Below are positions 1 to 5,992 of a stretch of 7,610 bases of DNA, one piece after another. Each line of letters begins with the position of its first letter. The first letter of the stretch is position 1. Source of the stretch: Deltaproteobacteria bacterium (GTDB lineage: Bacteria > Myxococcota_A > UBA9042 > DTJE01); the NCBI GenBank assembly GCA_016784945.1, contig JADHTP010000148.1, positions 1 through 7,610 on the forward strand, given 5' to 3'. The notes below the pieces were generated by a model. That model was not told the DNA's origin. It did no database searches and saw nothing but the letters and a program-made list of their open reading frames with translations. Position numbers and translations under genes: made by a program.

Positions 1-746
1 GGGATCATCATGCCCCGGAGGTCACGGAAGTAGAGCAGGAGCAGCAGGATGATGGAGGCCACGGTGGCGATGAACAGGTAGATGAGCTGGCTGTAGTGGT
101 CCAGCACGAATCCCAGGATCACTGGGCGTCCGATGATCTGGATCGATGTGTTGTCGTCTTCCACCTCGCCTGCGATGCCGTGGAGCTTGCGGTAGGTCTC
201 AAGCTCGTCCATCTGCTCTTTGAAGAAGCCCGCGATGATGAGCGCCGCCTGGTCGTCGTAGGACACCAGCTTGCCGTGGACGCGGGCCGACGTGTGGACC
301 AGCTTCTTGAGCTTTTCGATCTCTTCCTCGGTGGTGGGCACGTCGGGCCAGGCCAGGGGCTGGGCCGTAAATCCCGCAGAGGCGTCCACCGTGATGTTCT
401 TTACCTTCCGCTGGGTCAGGGACAGTACCTGGTAGTTGTTGATGCCGGGCAGCAGTTCCAGGGCCTTGGTGATGGACCGGATCTTACCCAGGGTCGGGGT
501 GTTGAAGATGTCGCCCTTTTCGACCTCCAGGGACATGACCACCAGGTTGGCGCCGCCGAAGATGTCCTCGTAGTCCTTGTAGGTCTGGACGAACTCGTGG
601 TCGCTGGGGAACAGATCGATGAGGGGGCTTTCTACCGTCACCTTGGGGATCTGGGCTGCAAAGAAGGCCGTCACGGCGAGGGTGCCCAGCAGGAAAAAGA
701 GGCGGTGCCGGATCACGAACTTTGCGAGGGCTTCCCTGAATATCAT
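1..746 (-). CDS. RND/MMPL-family permease, N-terminal part (runs off left edge)
   Basis: Inner-membrane proton-driven permease of the RND/MMPL superfamily, cut by the window edge: about 248 residues of what is usually an 800-900 residue protein. Visible in order are a short basic cytoplasmic N-terminus, TM1 at about residues 14-33, the first periplasmic porter loop at about 34-217, and the start of TM2 at about 218-238 (ending LLLLLYFRD). The stretch at 42-70 (LIDLFPSDHEF, then YKDYEDIFGGANLVV) resembles the start of the porter domain in MMPL-type exporters. ATG at 746-744 overlaps the TGA of the propeller gene as ATGA, and GGAGGG sits 6 nt upstream inside that gene, so translation is probably coupled. 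The proton-relay residues in TM4 and TM10 lie outside the window. Known family members export lipids, hopanoids or drugs; this one's substrate cannot be read. The family call is firm and the C-terminal extent is unseen. Confidence 0.9.
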   Translation of the reverse strand, partial: MIFREALAKFVIRHRLFFLLGTLAVTAFFAAQIPKVTVESPLIDLFPSDHEFVQTYKDYEDIFGGANLVVMSLEVEKGDIFNTPTLGKIRSITKALELLPGINNYQVLSLTQRKVKNITVDASAGFTAQPLAWPDVPTTEEEIEKLKKLVHTSARVHGKLVSYDDQAALIIAGFFKEQMDELETYRKLHGIAGEVEDDNTSIQIIGRPVILGFVLDHYSQLIYLFIATVASIILLLLLYFRDLRGMMI

Positions 747-1792
747 TGTGCCCTCCACTTCTTCCAGGTCTTTCCGCCGTCAGCGGTGAAGAGGAGCGTC
801 CCGTGCCCTCCCAGGGCGAATCCGTGCCCCTTGTCGTCCACCTGCGCCATGGCCAGCCACTGGAAGGTCGGCGTGGATGCCACGGTCCAGGGGCCCTTCA
901 CGCCGGGGGCCGTCAACAGGGCCCCGGCCTCGCCGGACGCGATCAGGCCCCCTAGTGTCCCTGTCACCCGGAAAAGGTGCTCCTTGATCCCCGTGGGCAG
1001 GGTGGTGAAGGTCATTTCTGTGTCCACCGTCTTCTGTCCACCGTCCACCGTGTCCGGATCTGTGGACTCGCCTTCATTCTTTACGGGAACGACCCGGCCC
1101 ACTTGGACCAGGCCGTAGGAACCCACCACAACCACCGAACCGTCTTTTTGCGCGGCCACGCCGAAGTTGTTGTCGGCGTTCATGCCGTCGTCCACCCGCT
1201 CCCAGGAGGCCCCGGCATCGGTGGTCCTTGCCACCAGGCCAAACTCACCCACAGCATAGCCTGTGTTCACGTCGGCGAAATGAACCCCGTTCAGTGAGGG
1301 ATCTTCGCCCTCGGGGACCACGTTCATGGGGGTCCAGGTCCTGCCACCGTCTTCGCTCTTGAGGGCGGCGGCGAAGTTCCCCACGGCGTAGCAGCGGGTC
1401 GCGTCGGGACAGGACAGGTCGAACAGGGGCTCCCTGGTTCCCATTTCATGGGCGGTCCAGGTCTTGCCGCCATCCCCGGTAACCAGCGCATTGCCGCCCC
1501 GGCCCACCACCACGCCGTGACGTTCGTCGGTGAAATCAACGGCCAGCCACGCGGTGGTCCCACCGGGACCCTGGCGTTCGAAGGTCCGCCCCCGGTCCCC
1601 GGAATGCAGGATGATGCCCGGGAAGCCCACGATCCAGGCATGATTCCCCGCCACCTCCACGTCGTACAGCTTGTCCCGGCCGGTCACGCCGGGCAGGCCC
1701 TCGGCACCCACGGACACCGGCAGGCCCGTCAGGCACGCGAGGGCGATGAAGTTCAGGACGGCCCGGTGAGGACCGCTGGAAATTTTCCTCAT
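743..1792 (-). CDS. Secreted YCF48-like/Asp-box beta-propeller protein
   Basis: Predicted periplasmic beta-propeller of 349 aa. Residues 1-30 look like a Sec signal peptide (basic start, hydrophobic 11-24, likely cleavage after SVGA). The rest has repeating blades, each with an Asp-box: S64-GDRGRTF, T105-GDGGKTW, S146-EDGGRTW, T190-TDAGASW and T336-ADGGKTW, preceded by AxVG/GxxxxVG strands. This matches YCF48/BNR-like proteins. YCF48 (HCF136) assists photosystem II assembly, but bacterial homologues occur widely beside RND permeases with DUF1329 and DUF1302 genes, where an assembly or accessory role is inferred, not shown. It lies 37 nt after the DUF1329 gene, with AGGA 8 nt before the ATG, and overlaps the permease by 4 nt. 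Oddity: residues 248-257 (TVDGGQKTVD) are encoded by a run of 7-bp repeats also found elsewhere in the window; they fall in a variable linker between blades. Confidence 0.87.
   Translation of the reverse strand: MRKISSGPHRAVLNFIALACLTGLPVSVGAEGLPGVTGRDKLYDVEVAGNHAWIVGFPGIILHSGDRGRTFERQGPGGTTAWLAVDFTDERHGVVVGRGGNALVTGDGGKTWTAHEMGTREPLFDLSCPDATRCYAVGNFAAALKSEDGGRTWTPMNVVPEGEDPSLNGVHFADVNTGYAVGEFGLVARTTDAGASWERVDDGMNADNNFGVAAQKDGSVVVVGSYGLVQVGRVVPVKNEGESTDPDTVDGGQKTVDTEMTFTTLPTGIKEHLFRVTGTLGGLIASGEAGALLTAPGVKGPWTVASTPTFQWLAMAQVDDKGHGFALGGHGTLLFTADGGKTWKKWRAQ
1023..1050 (-). repeat. Intragenic heptanucleotide repeat (4 units) in the propeller gene
   Basis: On the plus strand there are four consecutive 7-bp units: tccaccg, tcttctg, tccaccg, tccaccg. 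Three are identical and the second is variant. They match the consensus WCCRYYN shared with the arrays at 3131-3179 and 7499-7610. The run is open in the propeller reading frame and encodes about residues 248-257. Confidence 0.7.
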
Positions 1793-1829
1793 GGTTTGAA
1801 TCCTGATGCGGGTGAAAAGACCGGGTTCC

Positions 1830-3113
1830 CTACTTGGCCATCTTGCGGAGGTTCGTCAGAGTGAACTTGCCGGGCTTCATGCCCTGGTTGGCCTTGAACC
1901 TGTAGGACGGGAACACCGTTGCGTGCTCCGCCTGGATGTCGATGACCAGGGCCGTTCCGATGCCGATGGGGGTGGTGTTCATGTTCTTCGAGCCCGTGAA
2001 GGCGTTGATCAGGACCTTCCACAGCTGGCCCTTCTTGTCATAGGCCACCTTCAGCGGGATGTAGAAGGTTTCCGCATCGAAGTAGATGACCATCTTGCTG
2101 TAGGGGTAGTCCTTGAACTTGGGCGTGACTTCCACCTCGTACACGGCCCGCGGCTCCCACTTGGCCTTGAAGTTCCAGTGGGGCGGGTTCTTGAAGTCGA
2201 AGGTCTTGTCCCGGTATTTCTTGCCGGCGCGGATGCCCGAGTGGAAGGGCGCCAGGATGGTCCTCTTGGCCTTGAGCTTCCAGGTCATCCACTCCGGGTA
2301 GCCCATGTAGCCCCGCACGTCCTCGTACAGCAGGTCCGTGGAGTTCCAGGCGTCGCCCCGGGTCCCGAAGGTGGCCTTCATGGTGCGGCGCATGGTGGGG
2401 ATGTAGATCCATCCCATCTGGTCCTTGGGCTGCTGATACCGATAGTAGAGGGCCCCGAACCCGGCCTTGTCGTAAGGCTCGATGGCCCAGGTCATGGACG
2501 CGTAGGCGATGTCCTTCTTTTCGAACTGGGGCACGTGGGGGAAGGGCGGGATGTCCGTGCGGTTCATGGCCCGGATGATGTAAAGCCAGCGCCACTCCTC
2601 AGAGCGCTCCACCCCGTTCTGGGCGTCCACCCAGTACACCCCGTAGTTGAAGCCGCCGTCGTCGCCGTTGTAGGCGTAGTGGTAGTTGTACGCCACCTCC
2701 AGGCCGTTCTGGGGATCGGGGAAGGGCAGCCCCGCGGTGTAGCCCTTGATGCCGCGCGTCCTGGCCTCCTTGCCGGTGTCCTTGTAGGTCACGTCCCGGT
2801 GGTACTTGTTGGTGGCCTCGATGTAGCCCTTGGAAGGGTGGATCCGCTTGTATTTCGTGGTCCACATCTTCAGGTTGTACTTGTCGATGAGCAGGGACAG
2901 CCCGTCGGGGATGTACTTCTTGAACCTGGCCCAGTTGGACTTGTCGATCTGCTTGCCCGTCTTGAAGCCGGGTGGCGTTTCGGGCGTAAAGCTCACTTTC
3001 TCCGTCCAGTTGTCGGTGGTCAGCATTTCGCCCGGCTTCAGCTTGGCCGTGGCGGTGACAGCCAGGGCCGTGATCACCATCAGCGCCGTGAAAACAGAGA
3101 TTGCGTGTCTCAT
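1830..3113 (-). CDS. DUF1329 family periplasmic protein (LolA/LolB-like fold)
   Basis: A 427-aa exported protein of the DUF1329 family, close to the family's usual length of about 450. Residues 1-23 form a signal peptide with probable cleavage after ATA. Family landmarks are RTRGIKGYTAGLPFPDP (118-134) followed by NGLEVAYNYHY (136-146), DAWNSTDLLYEDVRGYMG (254-271), the WKLKAKRTILAP strand (278-289) and WEPRAVYEVEV (319-329) with YSKMVIYFDAETFYI (338-352). Domain databases place this family with LolA/LolB-like proteins, whose open beta-barrel holds acyl chains, so a periplasmic carrier of a lipid-like substrate is a reasonable inference; there is no direct evidence of the ligand. ATG at 3113 has GAGGTG 6 nt upstream. 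It follows the DUF1302 gene by 102 nt, part of which is a heptanucleotide repeat, and precedes the propeller gene by 37 nt. The family call is very secure, the function is not. Confidence 0.94.
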   Translation of the reverse strand: MRHAISVFTALMVITALAVTATAKLKPGEMLTTDNWTEKVSFTPETPPGFKTGKQIDKSNWARFKKYIPDGLSLLIDKYNLKMWTTKYKRIHPSKGYIEATNKYHRDVTYKDTGKEARTRGIKGYTAGLPFPDPQNGLEVAYNYHYAYNGDDGGFNYGVYWVDAQNGVERSEEWRWLYIIRAMNRTDIPPFPHVPQFEKKDIAYASMTWAIEPYDKAGFGALYYRYQQPKDQMGWIYIPTMRRTMKATFGTRGDAWNSTDLLYEDVRGYMGYPEWMTWKLKAKRTILAPFHSGIRAGKKYRDKTFDFKNPPHWNFKAKWEPRAVYEVEVTPKFKDYPYSKMVIYFDAETFYIPLKVAYDKKGQLWKVLINAFTGSKNMNTTPIGIGTALVIDIQAEHATVFPSYRFKANQGMKPGKFTLTNLRKMAK

Positions 3114-3130
3114 CGGGTCACCTCGTTGAA

Positions 3131-3179
3131 TCCATTAACCGCTGACCGTCAACCGCTGACCGTCTTCCATCTTCCATTG
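3131..3179 (-). repeat. Intergenic heptanucleotide repeat (7 units)
   Basis: Seven contiguous 7-bp units on the plus strand: tccatta, accgctg, accgtca, accgctg, accgtct, tccatct, tccattg. All fit WCCRYYN with strict 7-bp phase. They fill about half of the 102-nt gap between the DUF1302 stop and the DUF1329 start, ending about 12 nt short of the DUF1329 Shine-Dalgarno. No poly-T hairpin terminator is seen in the gap. Confidence 0.75.
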
Positions 3180-3215
3180 GACGGTGCACGGCGCCGGAAA
3201 TTTCACTCGCGGACG

Positions 3216-4913
3216 TCAGAACTGGTACTTGACGCTCAGGTTCACCTCGTCCCGGTCCCTGAACAGGCCCAGGCTGCTGTATGGGTTTTCCCCAAAGAAC
3301 CCGCTCACGGCCAGCTTGACCCGCCAGTTCGTCCCCAGCCGGAACAGCAACTGGCCGCTGACGAAGCCGCCGCTGGATCCGAATCCGTATCCCGGGGAGT
3401 CCGTGAAGAGCCAGACGCCCACTATCCTCGGCGACAGCAGCCCGTGCAGGTAATTGGTGAAGATGGCGCCGATCAGCTTGAAGGAATGCTGCTTGGAGAA
3501 GGTGGTGTCATACCCCGGGATCTCCAGGATTTTTTCGTCGAAGTCGTAGTCCAGGATGGCCGTGTGCATGAACTGGAAGATGAACCAGATGGACTGGTCC
3601 GGGTTGAGCCAGCGGATGAGGGCAGGCTGCTGGATGGTCAGGGCATAGCTCATGACCATCTTCTTCTTGTTCCTGAAGAACTTCAGCCGGTCACCGGTGG
3701 GATGGGTTGCCAGGTCCTGCTCCATCAGCGAGAACACCGGGAATGTCCGGTCCGGTTCGAAGGCGGCCTCCAGCTTGATGTTGGTCCCCGCCGGGTAGGG
3801 GATGGTGGACTCCAGCGAGAACCCGCAGACGTGCTGACGCGGGAACCCGATGTACACATCCACGCCCTCATCGCCCATGCCGTATTCCGCCCGGGAGTAC
3901 AGGGGGATGGGCGGGCTCAGCTGGTGGGTGTAGAAGTACACCAGGGTGTAGGTCATGAAGTCCCCGATCTCGCCCTGCCACCGGGCGCCTGCCCGGCTGT
4001 TGCGCAGTTCCCGCTCCGGGTACAGGAATATCTTGTCGCGGATCTTCCAGGGGGCGATGCTGTCATCACCCTTGGCGATGGAAGGGGAGGGAACGGGGGG
4101 AAGGCCCCAGGCGCCGGCGAAGGTCAGGGGCGTGGTCACCGTGTCCTTGGGGTCGTCCAGCATGGGGATCCAGACCACTTCCAGGCTGCCCCGCATGGCG
4201 GGAACATCGAACAGCGCCTTCAGCATCCACAGGGGGACGCGGGTGTCTTCGAAGCTCTCCAGGGGTCCGAAATGCCAGGTGGCGTTCACCGGGTTGACCA
4301 CGTCCAGCAGGCGGTACTGCCCGGTTTCGCCCCAGGACACCTGCTGCTTGCCGATGCGCAGGTGCAGCCAGTCCGTTGGCTCGGCGTCCAGGTACAGCTC
4401 GCGGATGTCGGTCTCGGTGTAGAAATTGTCGTGCACCCAGTCCCTGATCCTGGGCCCGTTGCCGTAGTAGCCGGCGTAGGGGGGCTGGGCCTCCTTGTCC
4501 ACGTCCAGCTTCAAAGACCTTACGCCGCGGAAGATGGCGTGGATGGAAATGCCCGCAATGGGGGTGTATTCGGCTTCCAGTTGCAGGGTGTTCCTCATCA
4601 TGGACAGCTTGCCCAGCTTGTCACCGTGATTGATGGGGAGGCCCTCGTCGTCCACCTCGGACTTGTCGTCGGAGATGAAGAGGCCCGACTGGTTCATTAT
4701 GTAGCCGTTGAAGACGAACTTGGGGAATTCCTCCTCGTCGTCGTCGAACACGTCGCCGAAGCCCATGTCGTCTTCTTCGGCCTCCTCTTCGTCCTCGCCG
4801 CCGTAGAAGTCGACTTCTTCTCCGTCGGTGTCTTCCTGAGCCAGCGCGGGCGACGGACAGGCGAACAGGAACAGGACCGCTGACAGGCCGTGCAATACAG
4901 TCCACCGCTTCAC
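3216..4913 (-). CDS. DUF1302 family outer-membrane beta-barrel protein
   Basis: A 565-aa exported protein of the DUF1302 family (usually about 600 aa). Residues 1-25 are a signal peptide cleaved after ALA. Residues 27-62 are extremely acidic: 22 of 36 are Asp or Glu and none is Lys or Arg. Alternating beta-strand sequence follows from about 65 to the end, with the family core RIGKQQVSWGETGQYRLLDV (186-205), then VVNPVN, FEDTR and WMLKALFDV. The last residue is Phe (KYQF), the usual BAM recognition end of outer-membrane barrels. I chose the GTG at 4913 because AAGGAGGGG lies 3 nt upstream; an ATG seven codons earlier (4931) would put the ribosome site inside the gene. Cys19 (LFAC) could be read as a weak lipobox, but the ALA-Q cleavage site fits better. 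It lies 61 nt after the lipoprotein gene. A role as the outer-membrane channel or receptor for its DUF1329/RND partners is inferred. Confidence 0.9.
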   Translation of the reverse strand: MKRWTVLHGLSAVLFLFACPSPALAQEDTDGEEVDFYGGEDEEEAEEDDMGFGDVFDDDEEEFPKFVFNGYIMNQSGLFISDDKSEVDDEGLPINHGDKLGKLSMMRNTLQLEAEYTPIAGISIHAIFRGVRSLKLDVDKEAQPPYAGYYGNGPRIRDWVHDNFYTETDIRELYLDAEPTDWLHLRIGKQQVSWGETGQYRLLDVVNPVNATWHFGPLESFEDTRVPLWMLKALFDVPAMRGSLEVVWIPMLDDPKDTVTTPLTFAGAWGLPPVPSPSIAKGDDSIAPWKIRDKIFLYPERELRNSRAGARWQGEIGDFMTYTLVYFYTHQLSPPIPLYSRAEYGMGDEGVDVYIGFPRQHVCGFSLESTIPYPAGTNIKLEAAFEPDRTFPVFSLMEQDLATHPTGDRLKFFRNKKKMVMSYALTIQQPALIRWLNPDQSIWFIFQFMHTAILDYDFDEKILEIPGYDTTFSKQHSFKLIGAIFTNYLHGLLSPRIVGVWLFTDSPGYGFGSSGGFVSGQLLFRLGTNWRVKLAVSGFFGENPYSSLGLFRDRDEVNLSVKYQF

Positions 4914-4925
4914 GTTCCCCTCCTT
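4907..4925 (-). promoter_or_regulatory. Strong ribosome binding site fixing the DUF1302 GTG start
   Basis: Read on the minus strand, AAGGAGGGG is followed by AAC and GTG. This is the best Shine-Dalgarno in the operon and decides for the GTG at 4913-4911 over the in-frame ATG at 4931-4929. Confidence 0.75.
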
Positions 4926-4974
4926 GCGCATGCGCGGTGCGGGCCGCGCGTCCCGGGCCAGGTCGTGAAAGGCC

Positions 4975-5826
4975 CTATTCGCAGGTGGCCGGCGACGGGT
5001 TCTCCGCCGGGTACTTGTCCTTGTCCGCGTACACGTTGGTGATGGCGATGCTGTCCGGGTACGCGAAGAATTTTGCCGTCCCGATGAAATCATCGGTGCT
5101 CGCCGGGTCGTCACCGAAGTACGTGGTCAGCGTAACCAGGCCAGGCGGGACATTGCCCACCACGAAGCGACCCTCGCCCTTGCCGGCCATGGTGTGCGGC
5201 ACGTCGGCCAGGGGGGCAGGCAGACCGGTGAATTCGTCGAAGTACCGGTATTCGCCGGCGGGATCGGCGACCACGTGACCGCAGGACACGTACTCCTCTT
5301 CGCCGGCCTCGTTCACCCAGTAGATGGCGCCGGCCACCACGGACTTGGTCTTGTCCGGCACGAACCCGGCGAGGCCCGCCGCCATCTCGAACCCGTTGAC
5401 GCTGACGGCCCAGATCTCTTCGTCCTGGGCGTCGGAGTCGATATTGAACTGGTAGGTGTCCTTGAACAGGTCCGCTGTGACCCGGAATCCCAACAGCTCG
5501 TGATCGGCTGGAACCTCCATGGCGATGTTGCCCTGGCCGTCGGAGAGGGTCTGGTACGTCAGCATATCGCCGGTGTCGTTGTCGATGGCCGTGACCTCCG
5601 CACCCTCGATAACGGCCTTGGTGAGGTTGTCTTTGACCACCGCCTTGAATGTGACCATCTGCATCGGCGTGTCCGTCTTGCCTTGATCGATGGTCGGGCC
5701 CGGATCATTCGGCTTGCCGGGGTCCGCCACTACGTCAGTACCACCGCCATTGCTGTCGCTGCCGCACGCCAGCGCGAAAACAGCCGTCATGGCGACCAGG
5801 CCCGGGATCAACTTGCAGGATTTCAT
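4975..5826 (-). CDS. Putative outer-membrane lipoprotein with beta-sandwich domains
   Basis: A 283-aa lipoprotein that I do not recognise as a named family. From the ATG at 5826 the N-terminus is MKSCKLIPGL then VAMTAVFALAC, giving a lipidated Cys at residue 21 (lipobox ALAC, slightly unusual with Ala at -3). Gly at +2 predicts outer-membrane delivery rather than inner-membrane retention. Residues 22-55 are a Gly/Asp/Pro-rich linker. Residues 58-130 (VTFKAVVKD, IEGAEVTAID, TLSDGQGNIAMEVPA) look like a carboxypeptidase-regulatory/CnaB-type beta-sandwich. Residues 163-240 form a second strand-rich domain ending in NVPPGLVTLTTYFGDD. Cys182 and Cys282 could pair. The start at 5826 is chosen because GGGGG lies 7 nt upstream; an ATG at 5832 is too close to it, and a GTG at 5853 would only lengthen the leader. 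It is the first gene of the operon, directly behind a promoter and before the DUF1302 gene, so a surface or periplasmic accessory role is plausible but unproven. Confidence 0.8.
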   Translation of the reverse strand: MKSCKLIPGLVAMTAVFALACGSDSNGGGTDVVADPGKPNDPGPTIDQGKTDTPMQMVTFKAVVKDNLTKAVIEGAEVTAIDNDTGDMLTYQTLSDGQGNIAMEVPADHELLGFRVTADLFKDTYQFNIDSDAQDEEIWAVSVNGFEMAAGLAGFVPDKTKSVVAGAIYWVNEAGEEEYVSCGHVVADPAGEYRYFDEFTGLPAPLADVPHTMAGKGEGRFVVGNVPPGLVTLTTYFGDDPASTDDFIGTAKFFAYPDSIAITNVYADKDKYPAENPSPATCE

Positions 5827-5883
5827 GTTCATACCCCCAGAGGATTGAAACACTTGGAAACAACTTCATTCGGACTCTGCTGA

Positions 5884-5912
5884 AGAATAGACAAGGGAAA
5901 CGTGATCGTCAA
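5884..5912 (-). promoter_or_regulatory. Sigma-70-type promoter of the envelope operon
   Basis: On the minus strand, TTGACG (5912-5907) is separated by exactly 17 nt from TATTCT (5889-5884). This is close to the TTGACA/TATAAT consensus. Transcription would start near 5876, giving a leader of about 50 nt before the lipoprotein ATG at 5826. It is the only good match seen upstream of the operon. Confidence 0.6.
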
Positions 5913-5940
5913 GCATGGCGATGCCCCGGATCGCGGGCGC

Positions 5941-5956
5941 TGGCACGGCTGGAGCA
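5941..5956 (+). promoter_or_regulatory. Possible sigma-54 (-24/-12) element upstream of the MFS gene
   Basis: TGGCACG-gctg-GAGCA has the conserved GG and GC dinucleotides at the exact spacing of the sigma-54 consensus TGGCACG-N4-TTGCW. The -24 half is perfect, but the two T residues of the -12 half are replaced by GA. Transcription would begin about 25 nt before the GTG start at 5993. It may be a chance match in GC-rich DNA. Confidence 0.3.
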
Positions 5957-5992
5957 TCGTGGTAAGGTCGGCGTCAATCGCAGGAGGTTGCC

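Noticed and set aside
96..1118. A 340-codon open frame on the plus strand
   Set aside because: It is antisense to the RND permease and propeller genes, has no ribosome site I trust, and shows no family signature.
1806..4883. A 1025-codon open frame on the plus strand
   Set aside because: It lies antisense to the DUF1329 gene and most of the DUF1302 gene, which have signal peptides and clear family motifs. Its translation is rich in V, G, H and L with no recognisable domain, as expected from the complement of GC-rich codons.
4911..4931. Upstream ATG (4931) as the start of the DUF1302 gene
   Set aside because: It would add seven residues encoding the Shine-Dalgarno itself. The GTG at 4913 has ideal spacing and gives a cleaner signal peptide.
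5827..5853. Upstream GTG (5853) as the start of the lipoprotein gene
   Set aside because: It lacks a clear ribosome site and would push the lipobox Cys to residue 30; the ATG at 5826 gives a typical 20-residue lipoprotein leader.
5913..5924. Short palindrome GCATGGCGATGC as an operator
   Set aside because: The stem is only 4 bp and such matches are common in GC-rich DNA. It adjoins the -35 box, but there is no second site to support it.
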